A DNA stretch of 64,000 bases, from the NCBI GenBank assembly GCA_965207165.1, contig OZ242265.1, positions 1,178,001-1,242,000 on the forward strand, read 5' to 3'. The translations under genes were made by a program, and so were the position numbers. The stretch's first letter is position 1, and each line of letters opens with the position of its first letter. Positions 43,069 through 51,559 of this stretch are shown here, piece by piece. Below the pieces are notes generated by a model, which worked only from the letters and a program-made list of their open reading frames with translations, was not told where the DNA came from and did no database searches. This DNA is from JAAXHV01 sp965207165 (GTDB lineage: Bacteria > Pseudomonadota > Gammaproteobacteria > Eutrophobiales > Eutrophobiaceae).

Positions 43069-44364
43069 TCAGGTTTCAGCAGGCTCCTTCGGAAAGCGGA
43101 TGAACATCACCGCCAGCGCGGCCAGAACAAACGGTATGGCAAACAGGCTGAAATTCAGGGCGCGCGAATACCCTGGCACCATCAGCAGTCCGCCTATAAT
43201 GGGGCCGATGATGGCGCCTGCACGGCCCATACCCTGACCCCAACCGACACCCGTGGCGCGCAATTCAGTCGGGTAAAGGCGCACGCCCGCCGCCACCATG
43301 CCGATGAGGCCGGCCTGGCTGAAAAACCCCAACACGCCGATCAACGTCAACAATATCGCCAGCGGCGGCGTCAACACACCGAATGCCACCATGAACACAG
43401 CTGAAGCCACTTGAAAACCAATAATGACCCCGGCCAGGCGATAGCGGGTGAACAGCGATCCAAGGACGATGATGCCGACCAGACCGCCGAGGTTGTAAAC
43501 CGTGCCCGCCAGTATGTAATGCTGCTCCGGGTGACCCATGTCCTTGACAATTGCCGGGACGAAGCCCAGCAGAAAATACACGGTGGCATAGACCATGAAA
43601 AAGCCCATCCAGAGTCCCAGGGTGGAGCGCCGGCGGTTTTCGACGAGCAGGTTGCCGACGCCCAGGCCGCTACGTTTTTCGGCGGTGGCGGCGGGGAGTT
43701 CCTCCAGCTGCGGGCGACCGAGTCGGCGGAGCAGTCGGTTTGCCTGCGCCAACGCGCCGGGGGGCTGTTTTTTCAGCAGGAATTCCAGAGACTCCGGTAA
43801 CATCACGAATGCGACCGGCAGCATGATGCCGGTAACCGCCGCGGCAGCGATGAACATCGCCCGCCAGCCGTACTCGGGCACGATGTACGCGGCTACGACG
43901 CCGGTGAGCATAGCGCCCACGGCATAGCCGGCGCCGATCATCGACACGACGAAATGCCGGTAGCGTGGTGGCGAGTATTCCGCACCAATGGTCGACAGAG
44001 TCGGTCCTGCCAGGCCGATCCCAAGTCCGACGATGAAGCGCAAGGCCAGCAACTGCGCAATCGAGGTGACGAAGGCCGTGAGCAACATGCTCGAGGCAAT
44101 GATTGTGACCGCCGCCAGCACTGCCCGGCGCCGGCCGATGATGTCGGCAAATGGCGTGAGGAAAAACGAACCCATGGTCATGCCGGCGACGCCCGCGCTG
44201 AAAATATAGCCGTAGGTGCCCTTGGTGATGCCCCATTCTTCGATTATCTGCGGACCGGCGTAAGCCACCACCAGCACGTCCATGCCATCGATGATTTGCA
44301 GCACGAAACACACGGCAATTGCCGCGAAATGTGTACTCGTAAACGCTTCCGGTGATTTCCCCAC
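43069..44364 (-). CDS. MFS transporter of the aromatic acid:H+ symporter (AAHS) type
   Basis: About 431 residues from a GTG at 44364 (or TTG 44367), which has AGGGGGAG 5-7 nt upstream; the frame extends to an ATG at 44448 without Shine-Dalgarno. Twelve hydrophobic segments. The first helix has FVLQIIDGMDVLVVAYAGP, the D-G-M-D/E motif of AAHS carriers such as PcaK and BenK; the loop after helix 2 has PFADIIGRRRAVLAA (G-x3-D-x2-GRR). Helix 5 region GYGWRAMFI is also conserved. Likely imports an aromatic acid across the inner membrane, complementing the TonB receptor whose gene starts 143 bp downstream. Confidence 0.88.
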   Translation of the reverse strand: MGKSPEAFTSTHFAAIAVCFVLQIIDGMDVLVVAYAGPQIIEEWGITKGTYGYIFSAGVAGMTMGSFFLTPFADIIGRRRAVLAAVTIIASSMLLTAFVTSIAQLLALRFIVGLGIGLAGPTLSTIGAEYSPPRYRHFVVSMIGAGYAVGAMLTGVVAAYIVPEYGWRAMFIAAAAVTGIMLPVAFVMLPESLEFLLKKQPPGALAQANRLLRRLGRPQLEELPAATAEKRSGLGVGNLLVENRRRSTLGLWMGFFMVYATVYFLLGFVPAIVKDMGHPEQHYILAGTVYNLGGLVGIIVLGSLFTRYRLAGVIIGFQVASAVFMVAFGVLTPPLAILLTLIGVLGFFSQAGLIGMVAAGVRLYPTELRATGVGWGQGMGRAGAIIGPIIGGLLMVPGYSRALNFSLFAIPFVLAALAVMFIRFPKEPAET

Positions 44365-44507
44365 CAAGTGCTCCCCCTGTAGACGTTTCAGAAAACGAAA
44401 ACTTAAATTACGATTTTTAGTGATAACATAACTAAAATACTTATTCATATATATTTCAGATCGTTTCTATAGAAACCAGAGAATCTTCATATTTCACGAC
44501 CACGTAA

Positions 44508-45404
44508 ATGAAGGCAGATAATAACAACAGCACTTTTGTCTGGCGAGAGATGGATCAGGAATCGCTGGATGCTGCCTATGAACAAAGTAACTATGCATCT
44601 AATTTGCAGGAAGTGGTTGATCGCTATCAATCGAACAGCGAAAAAGCCAGACATGAGACAGGTGAGCCAAAGCGATTTCAATATGGTCCAAAAGACATAG
44701 AACAATTGGATGTATATAGCACTGCAAAACGTAATGCTCCGATTATCATCTTTATTCATGGAGGCGCCTGGCGCATTGGCTTTGCCAACGATTACGCCTT
44801 TCCCGCTCCCCTGTTCACAAACGCCGGGATACATTGGATAGCAATAGACTTTGATTCCGTGTTGGATGTTGAGGGAGACTTGATGGTATTAGCCGGACAA
44901 GTAAGACGTGCTATTGCCTGGGTCTATAATAACGCAAACAAATTCAGCGGGAATAAAGACAATATCTACCTTTGTGGCCATTCTTCAGGCGCACACCTGA
45001 CTGCTGTTTGCCTGACAACAGACTGGCAATCCGGGTTTAATTTACCTGCTGACATAATCAAAGGCGGACTGTGTTGCAGTGGCATGTATGACCTCGAACC
45101 GGTAAGGTTGTCTTCACGCAGTGAATATCTGAATATCACGGAGGAAACGGAAAACAAATTAAGTCCGCAGCGACATTTGGACAAGTTATCTGCACCAGTC
45201 ATTATCAGTCATGGCACCAATGAATCACCGGAGTTTGTTCGTCAATCCAACGAATTTGCACAGGCTATTGAAAACGTCAACAAGACTGTGGACTATGTAA
45301 TCGGGATTGATTTAAACCACTTCGAGATATTGGAAACATTGGCTGAGCAAAGTGGGTTGCTTGCGATGTCACTTTTAAAAATGGTTCAAAAGAATTCAGA
45401 ATAA
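44508..45404 (+). CDS. Alpha/beta hydrolase, kynurenine-formamidase/esterase-like
   Basis: 298 residues. Oxyanion-hole motif IFIHGGAWRIGF near residue 83-93; nucleophile elbow YLCGHSSGAHLTAV near residue 155-168 with Ser in GHSSG; a late His in GIDLNHFEILETL near 272. These form a Ser-Asp/Glu-His triad of the HSL/arylformamidase-like group (N-terminal MDQESLDAAYEQSNY resembles KynB-like proteins). No signal peptide. The gene is divergent from the AAHS carrier. Lower G+C than its neighbours. Substrate unknown, an ester or formamide. Confidence 0.85.
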   Translation: MKADNNNSTFVWREMDQESLDAAYEQSNYASNLQEVVDRYQSNSEKARHETGEPKRFQYGPKDIEQLDVYSTAKRNAPIIIFIHGGAWRIGFANDYAFPAPLFTNAGIHWIAIDFDSVLDVEGDLMVLAGQVRRAIAWVYNNANKFSGNKDNIYLCGHSSGAHLTAVCLTTDWQSGFNLPADIIKGGLCCSGMYDLEPVRLSSRSEYLNITEETENKLSPQRHLDKLSAPVIISHGTNESPEFVRQSNEFAQAIENVNKTVDYVIGIDLNHFEILETLAEQSGLLAMSLLKMVQKNSE

Positions 45405-45418
45405 ACAAATCAGCTTGC

Positions 45419-45453
45419 CATGACGTACAAAAACAAATATAGTGTACGTCATG
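45419..45453 (+). promoter_or_regulatory. Operator palindrome covering the antitoxin start codon
   Basis: CATGACGTACA at 45419-45429 is perfectly complementary to 45443-45453, with a 13-bp A/T-rich spacer. The right arm contains the ATG (45451-45453) of the antitoxin gene, so bound protein would cover both the promoter/leader and the start codon. Confidence 0.75.
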
Positions 45454-45693
45454 AATACAAAGATTACACTGCGAATGGACGAGTTGCTTATTAAAACGGC
45501 CAAATCTGAGGCCGCCCGGCGCGGCAAATCCGTCTCGCAAATGGTGGGTGAGTTTTTTGCTCACCTTGGAAATTCCGGGCAAGAAGCCGACAATGAACTT
45601 CCTCCCGTTACCGCAGCACTGTTGGGCGTACTCAAAGGACAGGACATTGACGAGTCTGCTCACAAACAACACCTGCGCGAGAAATACCTCTGA
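45451..45693 (+). CDS. Antitoxin of a PIN-domain toxin pair (DUF6364-like ribbon-helix-helix)
   Basis: 80 residues from ATG 45451 (a GTG at 45442 would add three). The start MNTKITLRMDELLIKTAKSE followed by AARRGKSVSQMVGEFFAHL is a ribbon-helix-helix pattern like DUF6364 antitoxins. The tail after residue 45 is probably disordered until bound to the toxin. No obvious Shine-Dalgarno, so the mRNA may be nearly leaderless; the operator palindrome includes the start codon. The PIN gene starts within its stop. Confidence 0.82.
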   Translation: MNTKITLRMDELLIKTAKSEAARRGKSVSQMVGEFFAHLGNSGQEADNELPPVTAALLGVLKGQDIDESAHKQHLREKYL

Positions 45694-46106
45694 AAGTACT
45701 GGTCGACACAAACGTGGTGCTCGACCTCCTGTTGGCCAGAGAACCGTTCGTGCAATCCGCCGCTAATATCTTTGCCCTGACTGAGCAATCAGAACTGGAG
45801 TCCTACTTGTGTGCCACCACCGTCACGACGGTTGACTACCTGTTATCACAGGTATTGGACAAGTCCGAGGCCCGCGCTGCTTTGCATCGGTTGCTGGAGT
45901 TGTTTGAAATAGCGCCGGTCAATCGACCTGTCATTGAAGAGGCGCTCGGGAGCCGAATAGAGGACTTTGAAGATGCCGTAATAGAGCAATCTGCGCACCT
46001 CGTCGGTGCACAGGCGATAATCAGTCGGGACACGAAGGGGTTTAAACGCTCAATCGTGAAAGTTCTTGACCCGACGGAATTGCTTGCGTTCCTGGAGGCT
46101 GGGTGA
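45690..46106 (+). CDS. PIN-domain toxin with CTG start
   Basis: 138 residues when read from CTG 45690, which overlaps the antitoxin stop (CTGA). A later GTG (45714) would delete the first PIN aspartate, so the CTG is preferred: the encoded start LKVLVDTNVVLDLLLAREPF carries that residue. Further acidic residues are in SRIEDFEDAVIEQSAH (typical D-F-E-D-A) and IISRDTKGF. Belongs to the PIN family with long relatives of VapC. Expected Mg-dependent RNase, held by the preceding antitoxin. It is the last gene before the repeat and tRNA-Leu, at the edge of the 12.2-kb segment. Confidence 0.85.
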   Translation: MKVLVDTNVVLDLLLAREPFVQSAANIFALTEQSELESYLCATTVTTVDYLLSQVLDKSEARAALHRLLELFEIAPVNRPVIEEALGSRIEDFEDAVIEQSAHLVGAQAIISRDTKGFKRSIVKVLDPTELLAFLEAG

Positions 46107-46170
46107 GTCTTGAATTTGAGGGCGTGGCCTACAAGCCGCTTACGTATGCTGTCAGCTTCTCCGACAACCT

Positions 46171-46252
46171 CCGGGGACCGGGCTTATCTGGAAGATTGTT
46201 GACTCTGCGCCGGACCAACAGCGAGTGACAGGGAGAGGAAGAGAATGGTGCC
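46171..46252 (+). repeat. 82-bp direct repeat, right copy, ending in the tRNA-Leu 3' end
   Basis: Matches 33944-34025 without gaps, 9 differences. The last 7 bp (46246-46252) belong to the tRNA-Leu CCA and acceptor stem. Together with the left copy it brackets 12,227 bp (start to start). Confidence 0.88.
46172..46228 (+). pseudogene. Tail fragment of a 4Fe-4S protein gene homologous to 33027-34001
   Basis: In the same reading frame as the left repeat copy these bases encode RGPGLSGRLLTLRRTNSE and a stop, against RGPGLSERLLALRRNNSE in the intact gene. Of the nine base differences between the repeats several are silent. The upstream rest of the gene is missing, so this is a severed 3' end. Confidence 0.75.
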
Positions 46253-46332
46253 CGGGGCCGGACTCGAACCGGCACGGAGTTACCCCCGAGGGATTTTAAG
46301 TCCCTTGTGTCTACCAATTCCACCACCCGGGC
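46246..46332 (-). tRNA. tRNA-Leu (UAA)
   Basis: 87 nt including an encoded CCA (46246-46248). Acceptor stem GCCCGGG (46326-46332) pairs with the 3' CCCGGGC. Anticodon stem GGGACTTAAAATCCC gives anticodon UAA. A long variable arm (CGGGGGTAACTCC) marks a class II Leu tRNA. T arm GCCGGTTCGAGTCCGGC. Ancestrally the third gene of a Gly-Cys-Leu operon; it is now cut off from the other two and from their promoter by the 17.3-kb insertion. Confidence 0.97.
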
Positions 46333-46349
46333 CTTGCTGTAGAGAAAAA

Positions 46350-46372
46350 TGGAGGCTGGGGTCGGACTCGAA
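46350..46372 (-). other. Left attachment site of the 17.3-kb element: displaced native 3' end of tRNA-Cys with CCA
   Basis: 46353-46372 matches 63613-63632 (tRNA-Cys 3' end) in 19 of 20 positions; the single difference falls at a variable T-loop position. Read on the minus strand it continues as CCCAGCCTCCA, so the native tRNA-Cys encoded its CCA (46350-46352). Only 17 bp separate it from tRNA-Leu. Confidence 0.88.
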
Positions 46373-46424
46373 TATCCAGCCAACTGGTTGATATATAAAT
46401 CTTTTATTTTAGCAATATCAGAAA

Positions 46425-46444
46425 ATACCAACGAAGATACCAAC
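46425..46444 (+). repeat. Direct repeat ATACCAAC-GAAG-ATACCAAC, probable integrase arm sites (left end)
   Basis: The octamer ATACCAAC occurs twice, 12 bp apart, 53 bp inside the left attachment site. The same octamer, in an inverted pair, lies just upstream of the integrase gene at the right end (63489-63513). Confidence 0.6.
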
Positions 46445-47219
46445 AGCATTTTCTATTGATTTCGTGCATTTTTAGGAATCGAACTGCACTATTCAGTTCC
46501 TTGATTTTTCTTTAATCAGTTCCTGTACGTTCAAGGATTTCAACTAAATTCTCACCAAGTTTCCCTATAAATACTTTTGTTTCACAATTGGTGTTATTTC
46601 ATCTTTTTCAGTGTTTCGTTCATTTCAATCAGTTGATCCTAAACAGTGCTCATATCTGGGCTATGATACGCAATACTTATTCCCATTGTGTTTCTACATT
46701 AATGTTTATAAGGTGCTAAATAATACCATAGAGGGTCGATCTAAGGAAAACCCCCAAAATAGAGGAACAAGACGTAGTCCCCGATTGATACGTTGCTTGC
46801 AAAAAAAATGACGGTAGTTATCGATACAATTCAGCATAATAATTCTGTTCCCACTGATAGCGCATTCAAGGGAAGAAGGCAGTAAGTGATAGTCGAAATT
46901 ATTGTTCAAGCTTAACGCCGACTTGATTTTCTATAGCTGGGAATCTTGCGCCATGTGGATAAATATTTTGCCATCAAGCGCGCATTCTGTACTGTCGCGT
47001 CTGAAAAATAACATAAAATTATCCGCGTCCGTGAATGAGCAAGCTATGCTTCCTAGAAATAAATCTGGTCAATCATCACCCCAGGATATTCATCCACAGA
47101 CGATAATCTTATTCGAATTCTAATTTCAGCAACTCATCATCTAGCAGTCTGTTGGACTTGGCTGCTAGGATTGTGTTTACAGATCATCACTCAGGCTTTT
47201 TCCTCGCGACACGGGGTGA
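46445..47219. other. 775-bp A/T-rich stretch without a recognisable gene
   Basis: Only short frames of 66-73 codons occur, on either strand, with no family resemblance, no good Shine-Dalgarno and no conserved neighbour. The base composition is distinctly A/T-richer than the chromosome left of 34 kb. I see no tRNA, array or terminator. Confidence 0.5.
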
Positions 47220-47708
47220 TTACGCGTAATTGAACAGTTCCACCGCGATGCCGAAAATGTGCCGGAGGATGAAATCGCCGGTAGCGTTTTCACCCATGCG
47301 ACCAGTCGGAAACCTGGTTTGCGCATCAAATAAATCATCCAGCAGACTCCGGTCCAGTCCCTCGATAACCGGATAGCTCATGCCAGGAAAAAGTTCACCA
47401 AGATTGAAAACAAGGTTTCTGCCGGCCTGCAACAGGTCACAGGGCATTGATTGCAACCCGGCTTCCTCGCTATGAAGAGTAACTACCAAATTGGTATGTT
47501 CTCCTTGATCCCATAGCAAACGATATCCGGTCTCAAAGGCGTATCGAAATTCGACAGGGTCATTAAAATCAAGCAGATCGAAGCCGCGTGCCCGCAATTC
47601 CGATAACAGCTTTTCCTCGGTGAACAAATTATCCGGGTCTGCGATGAGAGTCAGTTTACTGAGGCCCGGAATCAATTCGTTTAGAATAGTATCTCGCCAA
47701 CTACTCAT
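47220..47708 (-). pseudogene. pglZ: N-terminal fragment of a BREX-type PglZ protein
   Basis: 162 residues. The start MSSWRDTILNELIPGLSKL and ADPDNLFTEEKLL, then FRYAFETGYRLLWDQGE, LVVTLHSEEAGLQSMPCDLL and ELFPGMSYPVIEGLD match what I recall as the N-terminal region of PglZ proteins of BREX systems (about 650-900 residues). The frame stops after FGIAVELFNYA, long before the alkaline-phosphatase-like PglZ core, and no continuation is found downstream. So it is a truncated leftover. It points away from the intact helicase-methylase genes that follow to the right. Confidence 0.68.
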
Positions 47709-47756
47709 TCGCTATTGCTATACGTATTGTATCAAACCAGGAGCTTATTCTTCAAC

Positions 47757-47891
47757 TCAATTTGTTTCAATAATTCTGGCATTAATCAATTCTTTCAGAA
47801 GGAGAAAATCTTCAGGTTGCATACTCACCTCCTTCCGTAGGATATCCTTCACTACTTCATTGATTTTAGGGGGGGCTTCAAGGGGATTCTG
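47757..47891 (-). pseudogene. 3' end of a lost gene upstream of the pglZ fragment
   Basis: An open minus-strand frame without its 5' part encodes ...EAPPKINEVVKDILRKEVSM then QPEDFLLLKELINARIIETN and a stop, 48 bp before the pglZ fragment. It includes a perfect AAGGAGGTGAGT Shine-Dalgarno before an internal ATG (47822), so a 21-residue peptide could be made. Probably the tail of the gene that preceded pglZ in the lost operon. Family not recognised. Confidence 0.4.
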
Positions 47892-48091
47892 TCAGATGTG
47901 AGCACCTGAAAATCGCTAGAGTTTATCACCTGCACCAAAACTTTTTTCCTTTGATCATATCGGCCCATTTGCCTTGGCCCTGAACAAGGAATAAGAATAA
48001 ACTTGCGGCAGCGCGTACTCTCATATTGAATAACCTATGGTAGTCAAAACATTGCCTTCTGTTCGTCATGCTGGCGCCCGCCATTGTTCGT

Positions 48092-48113
48092 AATTCCGGC
48101 GAAAGCCGGAATC
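48092..48113. repeat. Short hairpin repeat with GAAA loop (ATTCCGGC-GAAA-GCCGGAAT)
   Basis: An 8-bp perfect stem (48093-48100 with 48105-48112) closed by a GNRA tetraloop. Sequences of this kind are common dispersed intergenic repeats in proteobacteria. It lies 77 bp before the helicase gene. No U-run follows, so it is not an obvious terminator. Confidence 0.55.
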
Positions 48114-48189
48114 CAGTAAACTATTGACACTTATTATGGATATTAGGACAAAATTAATCGCAGAGTTCATTTAAACGGACATCAGATCA

Positions 48190-51100
48190 ATGCCGCGCAT
48201 TTTCGATAATATAAAACAACACCTACGTCCAGTATTAGCCGAGACTATTAAAATTTCCGAACGCGCAGACTTCTGTGTCGGCTATTTCAATCTACGCGGC
48301 TGGCGTACACTCGATGAATACGTTGAAAGATGGAAAGGCGGCGAAAATCATTGCTGCCGTCTCCTTGTCGGTATGCAACGACTGCCCCATGACGAACTTC
48401 GAATAGCAAAAATTCTCTCCGGTAATCAAGAAAGGCTGGATAATCAGACGGCATCTCAATGGAAACGTGTGCTGGCACAAGAGTTTCGTGAACAATTGAC
48501 AATAGGAGCACCCACCAATGAAGATGAAGCCGGTTTACGAAGATTAGCGCGACAGATCAAAGCAAAAAAGCTTGTGGTTAAACTGTTTCTTAAACATCCT
48601 CTCCATGCCAAGCTTTACTTGCTGTTTCGTCCTGACCCCATTAATCCAATAGTAGGATACCTGGGAAGCAGCAATCTGACATTATCAGGATTGTCTCTTC
48701 AGGGCGAACTTAACGTGGACGTGCTCGACCACGATGCTTGCCAAAAGCTGTCAAATTGGTTCGAAGATAAGTGGGATGACCGATGGTGTGTTGATATTTC
48801 AAAAGAACTTATCGAGATAATCGAGGAAAGTTGGGCTAGAGAGGAACTGATACCGCCTTTCCATATCTACATCAAAATTGCTTATCACTTAGCGCAGGAA
48901 GCCAGAGCCGGCCTGACTGAATTTCGTATTCCAAAAGACTTTGGCAATAAACTTCTGAACTTTCAAACGGCGGCAGTAAAAATAGCAGCATACCATCTCA
49001 ACCGGCGGGGCGGTGTCATCATAGGCGACGTTGTCGGACTGGGTAAAACACTCATGGCAACTGCACTCGCAAGAGTGTTTGAAGACGATCATGGACTTGA
49101 GACACTGATCATTTGCCCAAAAAACCTTGTCCCCATGTGGGAAGACTACCGGGATCAGTATCGAATGCGCGCGCGCGTCCTATCGCTCAGTAGAGTGATA
49201 AATGAACTCCCCAAGTTACGTCGTTTTCGCCTCGTAATAATTGATGAAAGCCATAACCTGAGAAACCGGGAAGGAAAACGATATCGAGCAATCCACGAAT
49301 ATATTGCTGAAAACGAAAGTAAATGCATCTTGCTCTCCGCAACTCCATACAACAAAACGTACCTCGATCTATCCAGTCAGCTCCGCTTGTTCGTGCTTGA
49401 TGATCAAGATTTGGGAATACGTCCGGAACGCCTGCTGCGGGAGATTGGTGAGACCGAGTTCATACGAAGACACCAGGCGCACGTTCGTTCCATTGCGGCG
49501 TTCGACAAGTCAGGGTATGCCGACGACTGGCGGGAACTCATGCGCCTGTATCTTGTGCGCCGCACTCGTAGTTTTATCCAGGATAATTATGCTATAACAG
49601 ATCCTGAAAACGGGCGGAAATATCTCACTTTCGAGGATGGGGCAAGATCTTATTTTCCTGTTCGCGTACCAAAAACTGCCCGTTTCACTATTGACAATCA
49701 ATACTCGCGACTCTTTACTGACAATGTGATTCTTGCCATTAATGGATTAGAACTCCCGCGCTACGGGTTGGGCAATTTCGTGACGGAGTCACCCAGTATT
49801 GAACCGACTCCCACAGAAAGCGAGATAATAAATGACCTCTCGCGCGCCGGCAAACGGCTTATGGGTTTCTGCAGAACAAACCTTTTCAAACGTTTGGAAA
49901 GCAGCGGACATGCCTTCCTGTTGTCTGTGGAATGGCATATTCTCCGAAACTTTATATTTTTGCATGCAATTGAAAATCAAAAACCTCTTCCAATCGGCAC
50001 GACTGATGCAAGCCTTCTCGATTCTTATTCTTTCGATGAAGATTCTGACAGCGTCATCGGTGATATTTTTTATGACGAAAATATTAAGGAGGGCGCAACA
50101 GTTGTGACAACTAATCGGCTCAGAACGGAAGAGGAATTCCGCAATAGGGCTGCAGAAATATATACGCTGTACCGGACTCAATACAGCAACCGTTTCCGCT
50201 GGCTGGGTGCACACCATTTCATTAAGGACCTGGAAGAAGGCCTGCTGACTGATTCGTCCACCCTGCTTGAAATACTGAAATATTCCGGGGATTGGGATGT
50301 ATCAAAGGACGCTAAGCTTGAGGCGTTGCAGAGAATACTCACAGATGAACACCCCGACAAAAAGGTTCTCGTTTTTACACAATTTGCAGATACCGTGAGA
50401 TACCTGGAAAGCCAGCTAAAGGTTCGCGGGATCACAAAGATAGCTGCTGTAACCGGCGCTGCTACCGATCCTACTGGTCTGGCTTGGCGCTTCAGTCCAA
50501 GGAGCAACGAGAAAGAGGGGCACATCTCTTCTGATGATGAACTACGAGTGTTGGTTGCCACAGACGTGCTGAGTGAAGGACAAAACCTCCAGGATTGCGC
50601 TATCGTCGTCAATTACGACCTGCCGTGGGCCATAATTCGCTTGATTCAAAGAGCCGGACGGGTGGATCGTATCGGGCAACAGGCACAAGATATTCTTTGT
50701 TATTCTTTCCTGCCGGCTGAAGGAATTGAACGTTTACTTAATCTACGTTCGCGTGTACGGACACGCCTTCATGAAAACGCCGAAGTGGTCGGAACTGATG
50801 AAGCCTTTTTTGAAGATGAAGATCAGCGAACTATTCTTGACCTTTATAATGAAAAAGCCGGAATACTTGATGGTGATGATGAGGCAGATGTAGATTTATC
50901 CTCCTATGCCTACCAGATCTGGAAAAATGCAATAACAGCCGAACCGACTCTTAAGAAAAAGATTGAGGCCATTCCTTCCGTTGTCTATTCCTCAATAGCT
51001 TACAAGTTGAAACCGGAGCGACCCGAAGGGGCGCTTGTATACATGCGTACTGCACAAGAGCACGACTCAATGGCGTGGGTCGACCGCGATGGCAACAGTG

Positions 51101-51558
51101 TCACGGAAAGCCAATTCGAGATTCTGCGTGCTGCAGAATGCCTGCCAGACCAACCTGCCCTACCGCGCCACGATAATCACCATGAATTGGTTCAGAAGGC
51201 TGCAGACCTAATTGCGCAAGATGAAAAACAGGTCGGCGGACAATTAGGCCGTCCATCGGGCGCACGGTTCCGTACCTATGAACGGCTCAAGAGCTATGCC
51301 GAACGTGTCGAAGGAACGTTATTCGATACCGAGCCATTGCGTCGTACAATCGGCGACATTTATCGTTATCCCCTGCGTCAAGCAGCAGTAGACACATTGA
51401 ACCGCCAGTTGCGCAGCGGAATTTCAGATGATGAGCTTGCTGAATTAACCATAGAACTCAGGGACGATGAGCGACTTTGTCTGGTACATGAAGAAGACGA
51501 ACCCCAGGAACCGCGCATCATCTGCTCCCTAGGATTAATTGAGCAGGCCAATAGCTGA
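48190..51558 (+). CDS. PLD-nuclease/SNF2-type helicase fusion, defence-associated
   Basis: 1122 residues. Residues 1-200 form a single phospholipase D-like unit with the HKD-type motif HAKLYLLF (His139, Lys141) and GSSNLTLSGL (Asn162), as in PLD nucleases. From 250 on there is a superfamily 2 helicase: VVGLGKTL Walker A near 281-288, VIIDESHNLR Walker B near 350-359, LLSATPYNKT motif III near 382, then VLVFTQFADTVRYL, VATDVLSEGQNLQDC and LIQRAGRVDRIGQ in the second RecA domain. A C-terminal 250 residues have no assignment. Such fusions occur in anti-phage loci next to adenine methylases, which is exactly the situation here (next gene 1 bp downstream). It may translocate on and cut unmodified DNA; inferred. 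Confidence 0.85.
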   Translation: MPRIFDNIKQHLRPVLAETIKISERADFCVGYFNLRGWRTLDEYVERWKGGENHCCRLLVGMQRLPHDELRIAKILSGNQERLDNQTASQWKRVLAQEFREQLTIGAPTNEDEAGLRRLARQIKAKKLVVKLFLKHPLHAKLYLLFRPDPINPIVGYLGSSNLTLSGLSLQGELNVDVLDHDACQKLSNWFEDKWDDRWCVDISKELIEIIEESWAREELIPPFHIYIKIAYHLAQEARAGLTEFRIPKDFGNKLLNFQTAAVKIAAYHLNRRGGVIIGDVVGLGKTLMATALARVFEDDHGLETLIICPKNLVPMWEDYRDQYRMRARVLSLSRVINELPKLRRFRLVIIDESHNLRNREGKRYRAIHEYIAENESKCILLSATPYNKTYLDLSSQLRLFVLDDQDLGIRPERLLREIGETEFIRRHQAHVRSIAAFDKSGYADDWRELMRLYLVRRTRSFIQDNYAITDPENGRKYLTFEDGARSYFPVRVPKTARFTIDNQYSRLFTDNVILAINGLELPRYGLGNFVTESPSIEPTPTESEIINDLSRAGKRLMGFCRTNLFKRLESSGHAFLLSVEWHILRNFIFLHAIENQKPLPIGTTDASLLDSYSFDEDSDSVIGDIFYDENIKEGATVVTTNRLRTEEEFRNRAAEIYTLYRTQYSNRFRWLGAHHFIKDLEEGLLTDSSTLLEILKYSGDWDVSKDAKLEALQRILTDEHPDKKVLVFTQFADTVRYLESQLKVRGITKIAAVTGAATDPTGLAWRFSPRSNEKEGHISSDDELRVLVATDVLSEGQNLQDCAIVVNYDLPWAIIRLIQRAGRVDRIGQQAQDILCYSFLPAEGIERLLNLRSRVRTRLHENAEVVGTDEAFFEDEDQRTILDLYNEKAGILDGDDEADVDLSSYAYQIWKNAITAEPTLKKKIEAIPSVVYSSIAYKLKPERPEGALVYMRTAQEHDSMAWVDRDGNSVTESQFEILRAAECLPDQPALPRHDNHHELVQKAADLIAQDEKQVGGQLGRPSGARFRTYERLKSYAERVEGTLFDTEPLRRTIGDIYRYPLRQAAVDTLNRQLRSGISDDELAELTIELRDDERLCLVHEEDEPQEPRIICSLGLIEQANS

Positions 51559-51559
51559 A

